Source of the DNA: Paracoccus sp. N5
GTDB lineage: Bacteria > Pseudomonadota > Alphaproteobacteria > Rhodobacterales > Rhodobacteraceae
Direction of reading: 5' to 3'
Assembly (NCBI RefSeq): GCF_000371965.1
Contig: NZ_AQUO01000001.1
Span: 1,558,001-1,622,000, forward strand
DNA: 64,000 bases
The position numbers and the translations under genes are program-made. Under the pieces are notes generated by a model. That model made no database searches. It was not told where the DNA came from and saw nothing but the letters and a program-made list of their open reading frames with translations. Numbering within the stretch: position 1 is the first letter of the stretch; every line of letters begins with the position of its first letter. This document shows positions 25,548-33,023 of this stretch, piece by piece.

Positions 25548-27020
25548 ATGATGCGCCGCCTGCCCGTGTTTCCCGACCTGCGGGCCTTTCTTGCCGACCT
25601 GGGCGAGCGGGGCGATCTGGCGCGGGTCGCAAGCCCGGTTTCGCTGCGCCACGAGATGACGGCGGTGCAATTGGCGGTCCTGCGCCGGGGCGGGCCGGCG
25701 CTGCGCTTCGAGGCCCATGACGGGCCGCGCATGCCGGTGATCGCCAACCTGTTCGGCACCAAGGCCCGCGTGGCGGCCGGGCTGGGGCTGGAGATCGACC
25801 AGATCCCGGGTTTCGGCGCCTTTCTCGCCAGCCTGCGCAGCCCCGCGCCGCCGGCCGGCCTGCGCGATGCGCTGTCGCATTGGCCGGCGCTGCGGGCGGC
25901 GCTGCGGGCGCGGCCGCGGATCCTGCGCCATGCGCCGGTGCAGGCGGCGGAACTGCCCGGCCTGCACGCCCTGCCGGTGCAGGTGCCCTGGCCCGAGGAC
26001 GGCGGGCCGCTGATCACCTGGCCGGTGGTGATGACCCGGCCGCAGGACAGCGCGGCGGCGGATCTGTCGCGCTATAACCTGGGCGTCTATCGCGCGCAGG
26101 TGCTGGGGCCGGACCGGCTGATCCTGCGCTGGCTCGCCCATCGCGGCGGCGCGGCGCATCACCGCGGCTGGCTGCGCGCGGGCGAGCCGATGCCGGTGGC
26201 GATCGCGCTGGGCGCGGACCCGGCGCTTTTGCTGGCGGCGGCGCTGCCGCTGCCGGAAACCGTCTCCGAACTGGGGTTTTCGGGCGTGCTGCGCGGCGCG
26301 CGGACCGAACTGGTGCCCGCGCGCTCGGTGCCGCTGATGGTGCCCGCCCGGGCCGAGATCGTGGTCGAGGGTTGGGTCCACCCCGGCGAGACCGCGCCCG
26401 AGGGGCCCTTCGGCGACCATACCGGCTATTACAACGCCGTCGAACCCTTTCCGGTGCTGCGGGTCAGCGCCATCACCTGCCGCGACAACCCGCTTTACCT
26501 GTCCACCGTGACCGGCCGCCCGCCGGACGAGCCCTCGGTCATTGGCGAAGTGTTCAACGACCTGGCGCTGCCGGTGATCCGGGCGCAGATCCCCGAGGTT
26601 CTGGACCTGTGGCTGCCCGCCGCCGCCTGCTCCTATCGCATGGCGGTGGTCCGGATCGACAAGCGCTATCCCGGCCAGGCCCGGCGGGTGATGCTGGCGC
26701 TGTGGGGGATGCTGCCGCAGTTCAGCTATACCAAGATGATCGTGGTGGTGGACGGCGATCTGGACATCCGCAACTGGGACGACATCGCCTGGGCGATCTC
26801 GACCCGGATGGACCCGGGCCGCGACGTGATGCTGCTGGACCGCACGCCGATGGACTATCTCGACTTCGCCTCGCCGCTGGAGGGGCTGGCGGGCAAGATC
26901 GGCATCGACGCCACCACCAAGATCGGCACCGAAACCAGCCGCGACTGGGGCCGCGAGATGCACCTCGACCCCGCGCACGAGGCCCGGGCCGAGGCGCTGC
27001 TGGCGGAGATCCTGCCGTGA
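25548..27020 (+). CDS. ubiD: UbiD-family (4-hydroxy-3-polyprenylbenzoate) decarboxylase
   Basis: This 490-residue prenylated-FMN enzyme is close in length to E. coli UbiD (497). It starts LPVFPDLRAFLADLGERGDLARV, as UbiD does, and has the prFMN/catalytic region with EGPFGDHTGYYN (active-site E-x-P-x-G-x-H-T-G), LSTVTGRPPDEPSVIGEVFNDL in pieces, and TKMIVVVDGDLDIRNW. The ATG at 25548 (with ATG repeated at 25551) follows CTGGAG; ATG 25533 is an alternative. It overlaps ubiX (GTGA). In the setting of ubiTUV, it probably decarboxylates the ubiquinone precursor, possibly under anaerobic control through the site at 25482. Confidence 0.9.
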   Translation: MMRRLPVFPDLRAFLADLGERGDLARVASPVSLRHEMTAVQLAVLRRGGPALRFEAHDGPRMPVIANLFGTKARVAAGLGLEIDQIPGFGAFLASLRSPAPPAGLRDALSHWPALRAALRARPRILRHAPVQAAELPGLHALPVQVPWPEDGGPLITWPVVMTRPQDSAAADLSRYNLGVYRAQVLGPDRLILRWLAHRGGAAHHRGWLRAGEPMPVAIALGADPALLLAAALPLPETVSELGFSGVLRGARTELVPARSVPLMVPARAEIVVEGWVHPGETAPEGPFGDHTGYYNAVEPFPVLRVSAITCRDNPLYLSTVTGRPPDEPSVIGEVFNDLALPVIRAQIPEVLDLWLPAAACSYRMAVVRIDKRYPGQARRVMLALWGMLPQFSYTKMIVVVDGDLDIRNWDDIAWAISTRMDPGRDVMLLDRTPMDYLDFASPLEGLAGKIGIDATTKIGTETSRDWGREMHLDPAHEARAEALLAEILP

Positions 27021-27613
27021 GGGTGGTGCTGGGCGTCTCCGGCGCATCCGGCGCGGCGCTGGCCTTGGATTGCGCACGGGCGCTGGTGCGGGCCGGGGTG
27101 GACATCGACTTGGTGCTGTCCGCCATGGCCGCGCGCACCCTGGCCGAGGAGGTGGGCCCCGATGCCGAGGCCGCGCTTGCGGCCCTGGCCGCCCGCCGGC
27201 ATCCGCTGGGCGATCTGGGCGCCGCCATCGCCTCGGGCTCGTGCCCGGTGGCGGGGATGATCGTCGCGCCCTGCTCGATGCGCAGCCTTGCCGCCATTGC
27301 GCATGGGTTCGACGACAACCTTCTGACCCGCGCCGCCGGGGTGCAGTTGAAAGAGCGCCGGCCGCTGGTCCTGCTGGCGCGCGAGGCGCCGCTGACGCTG
27401 GCGCATCTGAAGAACATGCAGGCGGTGACCGAGATGGGCGCGACGGTGCTGCCGCCGGTCCCGGCCTTCTATCTGCATCACACCACGCTGGCGCAGGCGA
27501 CCGCCCAGATCGCCGCCCGCGCCGTCGATCTTCTGCATCTGGCCCCGCCGCAGGCGCAGGCCTGGATGCCGGAACCCGCCCCAACCCCCGACCAACCGGA
27601 GAACCCCCGATGA
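27017..27613 (+). CDS. ubiX: UbiX flavin prenyltransferase
   Basis: This 198-residue enzyme makes prenylated FMN, the cofactor of UbiD. It shows the family pattern VVLGVSGASGAALALDCA at the N-terminus, IASGSCPVAGMIVAPCSM, SLAAIAHGFDDNLLTRAAGV, LKERRPLVLLAREAPL, and the closing LPPVPAFYLHH. The GTG start at 27017 overlaps the ubiD stop. A short C-terminal Pro-rich extension (PEPAPTPDQPENPR) precedes the next overlapping gene. Pairing with UbiD in one transcript fits their enzyme-cofactor relation. Confidence 0.94.
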   Translation: MRVVLGVSGASGAALALDCARALVRAGVDIDLVLSAMAARTLAEEVGPDAEAALAALAARRHPLGDLGAAIASGSCPVAGMIVAPCSMRSLAAIAHGFDDNLLTRAAGVQLKERRPLVLLAREAPLTLAHLKNMQAVTEMGATVLPPVPAFYLHHTTLAQATAQIAARAVDLLHLAPPQAQAWMPEPAPTPDQPENPR

Positions 27614-28275
27614 CCGACCCCCTGCTTGCGCCTGAAACCACCGTGCGCGACATCGCCGCCCGGCTGCCTGGCGCCGCCCAGATCTTTCGCGACGCCGACA
27701 TCAGCTTTTGCTGCGGCGGCGCGCTGAGCCTGGCCGATGCCGCCGCCAAGGCCGGGCTGGACCTGGCCGCGCTGACCGCCGCATTGCAGGCGCTGATCGA
27801 CCGTGCCGGCCGGGACGCGCCGCAGGCCACGCCCGAGCTGATCGCCCATATCCTCGACCGCTATCACGCCACCCATCGCGAGGAGATGAACTTCCTCGTG
27901 CAACTCGCCAACCGGGTCGAGACGGTGCACGGCGACCATGACGAGGCGCCGCTGGGGCTGACCGAGATCCTGCTGGCGCTGCGCGACGACCTCGAGACGC
28001 ATATGTCGAAAGAGGAGAACCTGCTGTTCCCGGCCATGCTGCAAGGCGCGGGCGCCGTGCTGGCCGAGCCGGTGCGGGTGATGGCCGAAGAACACGCCGT
28101 GACCTCGGACCTGCTGCGCCGCATCGAGCATGTGACCCACGGCCTGACCCTGCCCGAGGGCGCCTGCGGGTCCTGGACCGCGCTTTATACCGGGCTGCGC
28201 AAGCTCTGCGACGATGTCGTCGCGCATATCCACCTGGAGGAGACGGTGCTGTTCCCGCGCGCGCTGGCCGCCTGA
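27610..28275 (+). CDS. dnrN: Iron-sulfur cluster repair di-iron protein (RIC/ScdA/DnrN/YtfE)
   Basis: This 221-residue protein has the N-terminal DUF542 domain with the paired cysteines C34-C35 in ISFCCGGALSL and a C-terminal hemerythrin-like di-iron domain with histidines in ILDRYHATHREEMNFL, DDLETHMSKEENLLFP, VMAEEHAVTSDLL and VAHIHLEETVLFPRAL. Homologues repair Fe-S clusters damaged by NO or oxidative stress. The ATG overlaps the ubiX stop (ATGA), so it belongs to the ubiD-ubiX transcript. Its coupling to quinone genes is unusual and would fit protecting [4Fe-4S] UbiU/UbiV in denitrifying cells (inference). Confidence 0.91.
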   Translation: MTDPLLAPETTVRDIAARLPGAAQIFRDADISFCCGGALSLADAAAKAGLDLAALTAALQALIDRAGRDAPQATPELIAHILDRYHATHREEMNFLVQLANRVETVHGDHDEAPLGLTEILLALRDDLETHMSKEENLLFPAMLQGAGAVLAEPVRVMAEEHAVTSDLLRRIEHVTHGLTLPEGACGSWTALYTGLRKLCDDVVAHIHLEETVLFPRALAA

Positions 28276-28281
28276 GCAACA

Positions 28282-28307
28282 GCGGGCGGGCGGCCGCGGT
28301 CGCCCGC
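28282..28307. terminator. Probable bidirectional hairpin between dnrN and the regulator gene
   Basis: GCGGGCG (28282-28288) pairs with CGCCCGC (28301-28307) around a G/C-rich 12-base loop. It fills most of the 35-base gap between two convergent genes. There is no T-run, so its strength as an intrinsic terminator is uncertain. Confidence 0.45.
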
Positions 28308-28310
28308 CGC

Positions 28311-29021
28311 CTAAGGCGCGCGGCCCGGGCCGTCGTCATGCGCCAGCCCGCGCAGCCGGGAAACCGAGTCGATGACCGCGCTGGCCTGGTCGATCCGCAC
28401 GCCGCATTTGCGCAGCCGGGCAAAGCTGCGGCTCAGGCTTTCGGGCTTCATGCCCAGCCGGCCGGCGATCAGCGCCTTGTCATAGGGCAGCAGCACCGTG
28501 GCGCTTTCGGCATCGGGCGGGCACAGGTCCAGCAGGAATTCCGCCACCCGCTGCGCGCCCGAGCGGGCCTTGAGCTGCTCGATCTGCTCGACCAGCCGCT
28601 GCAGGTGCAGGAAGGTCGCCGACAGGACCGAGATCGCCGCCTCGGGATGGGCCTGCAGCAGGTTCAGGAAGGCCTGGGCCGGCACCGCCACCACCTCGCA
28701 ATCCGTGGTCGCCTCGGCGGCGACCGGATAGGCGGCGCCGCGCAGGGCGATGGGCTCGCCGAAGCTCTGGCCGCGAGTCATGACGCCGACCACGGCCTCG
28801 GTCCCGTTCGGGGCGATGCGATAGAGCTTCACCCAGCCCTCGGCGACGATGTGGATGGCCTGGGCGATGTCGCCGTGATGAAACAGCGCCTGCCCGCGCG
28901 TCAGCCGCCGGACCCGGGACGCATCCAGAAGCCGCTCGGCCATCCCCGGCGGCAGGCCGGCGAACAGCCGCGATTCGCCGGCGATCCGGCGGTGCAGCGG
29001 GGTCAGGATCCGGCGCGTCAT
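28311..29021 (-). CDS. Crp/Fnr family regulator, DNR-like
   Basis: This 236-residue protein has an N-terminal cyclic-nucleotide-type effector domain (LFAGLPPGMAERLL, ALFHHGDIAQAIHIVAEGWVKLYRI, GQSFGEPIAL) and a C-terminal helix-turn-helix with IAGRLGMKPESLSRSFARL. It lacks the N-terminal cysteine cluster of FNR, so it is not an oxygen-sensing FNR. DNR/NNR-type regulators bind heme and sense NO; that is the likely class, but no heme ligand can be named. The ATG at 29021 follows GAAAGG. It sits between dnrN and nirV-nirK with a second family member just upstream; NO-dependent control of nirK is plausible. Confidence 0.85.
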   Translation of the reverse strand: MTRRILTPLHRRIAGESRLFAGLPPGMAERLLDASRVRRLTRGQALFHHGDIAQAIHIVAEGWVKLYRIAPNGTEAVVGVMTRGQSFGEPIALRGAAYPVAAEATTDCEVVAVPAQAFLNLLQAHPEAAISVLSATFLHLQRLVEQIEQLKARSGAQRVAEFLLDLCPPDAESATVLLPYDKALIAGRLGMKPESLSRSFARLRKCGVRIDQASAVIDSVSRLRGLAHDDGPGRAP

Positions 29022-29126
29022 GGCGGGCCTTTCGGACAGGGCCGGGATCGGCCCGCGTTTCGGGGGCGCGGACCCGGACGGGCGGCGCCTTGACGGGTGC
29101 TGTCCGCCGGGATCATGGCATGGCGC

Positions 29127-29819
29127 TCAGTCCTCGGGGTCGGCGATCCGGGCCAGCCCCTCGGCGTCGGTGACCATCAGCTTCTGCCGGCCGCCCTCGA
29201 CCAGGCCGCGGCTTTCCCAGGCCGAAAGCAGCCGCGAGACGGTGTGCAGCGTCGTGCCGGTCATCTCGGCGATGTCCTGGCGCGAGATCGGAAAGTCGAT
29301 GCGGGTGCCGGCTTCCTCGACGCAGCCGGCCTTTTCGGCCAGGCGCAGCACGGCATGGGCGACGCGGCGCTCCACCTCCTGCGTGGACATTTCGCGCAGC
29401 CGGGTATGGGCCTCGTCCAGGCGCTGGCCGATGGCCTGCATGGCGTTCATGGCCAGGCGCGGATGGCCCTCGACCACCGCGTCCCAATCCGTCATCGGCC
29501 AGGAGATGACCAGCGAATCCATGGCGGCCTTGGCGGTGCCCGGATAGTCGTTGCGGGTCAGCGCCCGGGCAAAGCCGAACAGGTCGCCGGGATGGACCAC
29601 GCGCACCATGACCTGCTGGCCGTCCGCCGTGACCTGGCTGACCTTCAGCCGTCCGTGCAGCAGCACATAGAAGGCCACCGCCTCGGCGCCCTGTTCGAAG
29701 ACGATCGCGCCTTGCGGGAACCGCTGCGGCGTCGCCCGCGCCATCAGCCGCGTCAGGGCCGCCGGCTCCATATGGCGAAACAGCGGCAGGTTGCGCACAT
29801 GGGAAATGTCGATCACCAC
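29127..29819 (-). CDS. Crp/Fnr family regulator, NnrR-like
   Basis: This 230-residue protein has an effector domain (LPLFRHMEPAALTRLM, AVAFYVLLHGRLKVSQV, GDLFGFARAL) and a helix-turn-helix PISRQDIAEMTGTTLHTVSRLL that is more FNR/NnrR-like than that of its neighbour. No FNR-type N-terminal cysteines are seen. The GTG at 29819, with CTGGAGG upstream, is preferred; a second GTG follows immediately, and an in-frame ATG further upstream lacks support. NnrR-type proteins activate nitrite and nitric oxide reductase genes in relatives. With the neighbouring DNR-like gene it forms a tandem pair, 105 bases apart, on the minus strand. Confidence 0.84.
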   Translation of the reverse strand: MVIDISHVRNLPLFRHMEPAALTRLMARATPQRFPQGAIVFEQGAEAVAFYVLLHGRLKVSQVTADGQQVMVRVVHPGDLFGFARALTRNDYPGTAKAAMDSLVISWPMTDWDAVVEGHPRLAMNAMQAIGQRLDEAHTRLREMSTQEVERRVAHAVLRLAEKAGCVEEAGTRIDFPISRQDIAEMTGTTLHTVSRLLSAWESRGLVEGGRQKLMVTDAEGLARIADPED

Positions 29820-29908
29820 GGGGTCGCCTCCAGCAAGGGGTCGTCCCCTGAGTGCCGCAAAAGCGGGTGAAAGCAAAGCATCCCCCGTGTCGCATCCCCC
29901 ATGCCGCG

Positions 29909-30721
29909 TCAGCCCGTTTCGCGCACCAGGCGCAGGCCCAGGTTGGCGGGCGGCACCCCGACCGAGCAGCCGCCCGATTTCGGGTCGCGCACGAAATCGA
30001 CGATGGCGGCGCGGTGCAGCCCCTCGGCGATATAGATGCCGCAGCTTTCGCTTTCACGCAGGATGGTGCCGTGGTCGTCGATCTCGCCCTGGCGCAGGCA
30101 GGTCGAGGTCCATTCCCAGACCGCGCCGCCGATGTCGCGGATGCCCAGCGAATTGACGTTCAGCTGCCCGACCGGGCGGATCTCGCGGTCGAGCTCGCGG
30201 CTGCGCGCGGATTCGGCGGCATATTCGGCCAGCCACAGCACGGCGGGGTTGGTCGGATCGCTCTCGACCCCCAGCGCGTCGTCGCGAAACAGCTCGGCCG
30301 CGGCATGGGCCCATTCGACATCGGTGGGCAGCCGCCAGGTTGCGCCGGTCCGGTCCGAGAGCCAGGCGGCATAGGCCTGGGCGTCATACCAGTTCACGCC
30401 GACCACCGGCAGGTCCGGCCGGGCGTTCGGCTGCACCAGCGGCGCGCAGGCGCCCGCCTCGACGCAGGCGTTCCACTGCCGGTTGCTGACCTGGGTCGCC
30501 ATCACCTCGACCGGCGCGGGCATCGAGACGGTGGCCATCGGCGCATCGACGGGCAGGCCCCTGCGCTGCCAGTCGCCGTCCAGCCGGTGCTGGAACGGCG
30601 CCGGCTCCAGCCGGACCATGGCCGGAATATCGACCGAGGGGTCCCGGTCGGGCCCGGCCAGATGCAGGATCCCGGCAACGGCGACGGTGGCGCTGGCGAC
30701 AAGCAACTCGGCGAAATGCAT
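29909..30721 (-). CDS. nirV: NirV-like formylglycine-generating-enzyme (SUMF1) domain protein
   Basis: This 270-residue protein starts with a hydrophobic export-type segment (LLVASATVAVAGILHLAG) and then the FGE-sulfatase domain: EVMATQVSNRQWNACVEAG, LPVVGVNWYDAQAYAAWLS, WRLPTDVEWAHAA, GIRDIGGAVWEW, and the closing PPANLGLRLVRETG. In Rhodobacter sphaeroides and other nirK organisms a gene of this kind, nirV, is co-transcribed with nirK; its exact role is unknown. It lies 63 bases behind nirK on the same strand. Catalytic cysteines of true FGE are not evident, so it is probably not a formylglycine maker. Confidence 0.87.
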   Translation of the reverse strand: MHFAELLVASATVAVAGILHLAGPDRDPSVDIPAMVRLEPAPFQHRLDGDWQRRGLPVDAPMATVSMPAPVEVMATQVSNRQWNACVEAGACAPLVQPNARPDLPVVGVNWYDAQAYAAWLSDRTGATWRLPTDVEWAHAAAELFRDDALGVESDPTNPAVLWLAEYAAESARSRELDREIRPVGQLNVNSLGIRDIGGAVWEWTSTCLRQGEIDDHGTILRESESCGIYIAEGLHRAAIVDFVRDPKSGGCSVGVPPANLGLRLVRETG

Positions 30722-30784
30722 GGTGGTATCCCCTGGAAAAGGCGCCCGCCGCGCACGTCCCCCGCGCGGCGGGCCGGACCGGGC

Positions 30785-31921
30785 TTAGACGCCCGACCCG
30801 ATCGGGCTGGGAGCGAGCACCTGCTTCATCAGGTCGTCGTTCCAGTTCCCCTCGACCACCACATGCGCGGCGGCGCCCAGTTCGAAGGCTTCGATCAGGT
30901 TGTGGTTCACATAGGCGTAGACGCCCGGCTGCTCGAAGGTATAGACCATCAGGCCCGCCGTGCCGCCCGGGATGAACCAGGTTTCCAGGCCGCGCTCGGG
31001 CGGGTTGTTGAACTTGCCGGTGGCCCAGACGTAATTGCCGTGGCCGCCGATCAGGTGGGGCCGGGTGTCGCGGTTCGCCTGGGAATGGACGAAGGCCACG
31101 GTCTCGCCGACCTTCGCCTTCATCGCATTGTCGCCGGTCAGCGCGCCGACGGCGCCGTTGAAGACCACATGCGTCGGCGTCAGGCTGCGCATGACGGCCA
31201 CGACATCCTCATAGCTTTCGCCGGGGGTGTCGTAGCTCTTCCAGTTGCCGGCCTCGTCGCGCGGCACATAGAAGTCCTGCTCGCCGACGTAATAGACCTT
31301 GTCATAGGTCACCGCCTCGCCCTCGGGGCCCTTCAGCCCCTCGCGCGGCAGCACCATGATCGCGCCGTTCATGCCCGAGACGACGTGGAAGGCCACCATG
31401 CCCGGAGGCGCGCAGTGATAGACGAAGACGCCCGGCTTCGTGGCCTTGAAGCGCAGCACGCATTTCTCGCCAGGGTTCACCTGGGTCAGGCCGCCACCGC
31501 CCAGCGCGCCGGTCGCGCTGTGGAAGTCGATGTTGTGCATCAGCTCGTTGGTTTCGGGATTGATCAGCGTCAGCTCGACGTAATCGCCTTCGTGCACCAC
31601 CATCAGCGGGCCCGGCACCGTGCCGTTGAAGGTCGAGGCCCAATAGGTCGCGCCGCTGTCGTCGAGCGTGATCTTCTTCTCGCCGATGGTCATCTCGAAC
31701 TCGACCACCTTCGGGCCGCCGGTCGCGACCTGTTCATGCTCGTGCACGAAGGGCGGATCGACCAGCTTCACCTTCTGGCGCGGCAGGCTGGCGATGTCGG
31801 CCGCGGCGGCGGGGGTCAGCACCTCCCTGGTCTCGGCCACGGCCTGGCGGACCTGGGTCATGGCTCCGGCGATGGCCGCGCCGGCCAGGATGGTGCGTCG
31901 GCTGATGGAGAGGGAGGTCAT
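30785..31921 (-). CDS. nirK: Copper-containing nitrite reductase (NO-forming)
   Basis: This 378-residue periplasmic enzyme reduces nitrite to NO. Its N-terminus is a twin-arginine signal (S7-R8-R9-T10 and a hydrophobic stretch). Copper ligands by pattern: type 1 H129, C170, H179, M184; type 2 H134, H169 and H340 (YVNHNLIEAF). Catalytic Asp132 is in MHNIDFHS and catalytic His289 in RPHLIGGHGNYVW. The GALGGGGLTQVNPG loop places it with the common class I proteins. The ATG at 31921 follows AAAGGAAC. An FNR/NNR-type site is centred 94 bases upstream. Its own partner nirV follows. No nitric oxide reductase genes are in the window. Confidence 0.96.
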   Translation of the reverse strand: MTSLSISRRTILAGAAIAGAMTQVRQAVAETREVLTPAAAADIASLPRQKVKLVDPPFVHEHEQVATGGPKVVEFEMTIGEKKITLDDSGATYWASTFNGTVPGPLMVVHEGDYVELTLINPETNELMHNIDFHSATGALGGGGLTQVNPGEKCVLRFKATKPGVFVYHCAPPGMVAFHVVSGMNGAIMVLPREGLKGPEGEAVTYDKVYYVGEQDFYVPRDEAGNWKSYDTPGESYEDVVAVMRSLTPTHVVFNGAVGALTGDNAMKAKVGETVAFVHSQANRDTRPHLIGGHGNYVWATGKFNNPPERGLETWFIPGGTAGLMVYTFEQPGVYAYVNHNLIEAFELGAAAHVVVEGNWNDDLMKQVLAPSPIGSGV

Positions 31922-32008
31922 GACAGGTTCCTTTCGCTCGTGGCTTGGTGTCGGGACGGTTCTTTGATCCGCCACGCAAATATTACCCCGGCCGCGGACC
32001 CGCCGTCG

Positions 32009-32022
32009 TTGAGCCGCATCAA
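32009..32022. promoter_or_regulatory. FNR/NNR-type site upstream of nirK
   Basis: TTGAGCCGCATCAA matches TTGAT-N4-ATCAA at 9 of 10 positions. It is centred 94 bases upstream of the nirK ATG. A site at the usual -41.5 position would give a leader of about 50 bases. Between it and the MIP18-type gene (stop at 32208) there are no other features. It is the likely target of one of the nearby Crp/Fnr regulators. Confidence 0.75.
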
Positions 32023-32207
32023 GCAGGATCGGGGAAAACCGCCCCTTGCTTGCGGCAGCGCAAAGAGCGGAACGATTTCCGCACCGGCGCCGGGACGAAC
32101 GGCCGATGCGGCCGCGAAGGCCTCGCCCTGGTCGAATCAAGACGGCCGCAGCGCCGCTGCGGCCGGGATGCCGGCGGTCGTCTGCGGGGGACGGGCGAAA
32201 GGCCGGC

Positions 32208-32492
32208 TCAGGGCGCCGGCGGCTCCATGCGGTCGGGGGACCAGGGCGGCTCCCAGGTCAGCGTGACCTCGACCGCCGCGATGCCCGGCACCGACAGCAA
32301 CGCCGCCTGCACGCCCATGCGCAGCATGTCGGTCAGCGGGCAGCCGCGCGTGGTGGTGGTCATGGTGACATGCACGGTGCCCGCCTGTTGCCGCAGGTCA
32401 TAGATCATGCCCATGGCGATCAGGTCGCGCCCGGTTTCCGGGTCGAGCACGCCGCGCAGGGCCTGGCGCAACTCGGGCAGCCGGTCAGTCAT
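32208..32492 (-). CDS. MIP18/DUF59-type iron-sulfur assembly protein (PaaD/SufT-like)
   Basis: This 94-residue protein shows the DUF59 core: LRGVLDPETGRDLIAMGMIYDL, VTMTTTTRGCPLTDML and PGIAAVEVTLTWEPPWSP. The conserved Cys in GCPLTDML is present. Relatives act in maturation or loading of metal centres. The ATG at 32492 overlaps the DUF2249 gene's stop by eight bases (ATGACTGA). It is third in a cassette with that gene and a polytopic membrane protein next to nirK, so it may serve metal-centre assembly in denitrification; that is inference. Confidence 0.85.
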   Translation of the reverse strand: MTDRLPELRQALRGVLDPETGRDLIAMGMIYDLRQQAGTVHVTMTTTTRGCPLTDMLRMGVQAALLSVPGIAAVEVTLTWEPPWSPDRMEPPAP

Positions 32493-33006
32493 CCTGCGCC
32501 CCTGCCCGGACCAGAAGCCGGTAGGCCTGGCCGGAGCTGGCGAAATTCCCCGCCCATTCATGGCCGCGATGCGCCAGTTCGGGGAACAGGAACATCGGCT
32601 CGCGGTCCAGCAGCGCGAACAGCACCTCGCCCGGGGCCAGCCGGGTGACCTCTTCCAGGATGCGCACCATTGGCTCGGGTGGCATCAGCCCGGTCAGGTC
32701 CAGCTCGCAGACCGCATCGGGCCAGAAGCCCGCGGTCGGGGTCGATCCGGGCGCCATGCCCGACGCCTCGGGCCGGTCCGCAAGCGGGGTGAAGAGCACC
32801 TCCCAGACGCCGTCCGCGCGCTGGCGGTCGCTGAAGCCGAAGCCGCGATTGGCCATGACGGTGAACAGCGGCATCGGCCGGAACGGGGCCAGCAGGCGCA
32901 GCGCCTGGCCGGGGGTCAGCGCGTCGACGGCGGCCATGATGGCGCCGAACGGGTCGTCGCCGCTTTGCATGATCGGGCGGACGTCGAACTCAAGGGGCTG
33001 TGTCAT
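32485..33006 (-). CDS. Protein with two DUF2249-like domains
   Basis: The 173-residue protein contains two similar halves: residues 5-75 (FDVRPIMQSGDDPFGAI, then ALTPGQALRLLAPFRPMPL) and residues about 100-170 (CELDLTGLMPPEPMVRIL, then LAPGEVLFALLDREPMFLF). Both halves show the DUF2249 pattern D-[LV]-R/T followed by L-x-P-G-x-x-x and a P-M/F motif. The family is common near hemerythrin, RIC and denitrification genes; its function is not established. The start is ATG 33006; an alternative ATG at 33024 overlaps the previous stop. Eight-base overlap with the next gene. Confidence 0.8.
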   Translation of the reverse strand: MTQPLEFDVRPIMQSGDDPFGAIMAAVDALTPGQALRLLAPFRPMPLFTVMANRGFGFSDRQRADGVWEVLFTPLADRPEASGMAPGSTPTAGFWPDAVCELDLTGLMPPEPMVRILEEVTRLAPGEVLFALLDREPMFLFPELAHRGHEWAGNFASSGQAYRLLVRAGAQDD

Positions 33007-33023
33007 GGTCTGGACTCCGCGCA

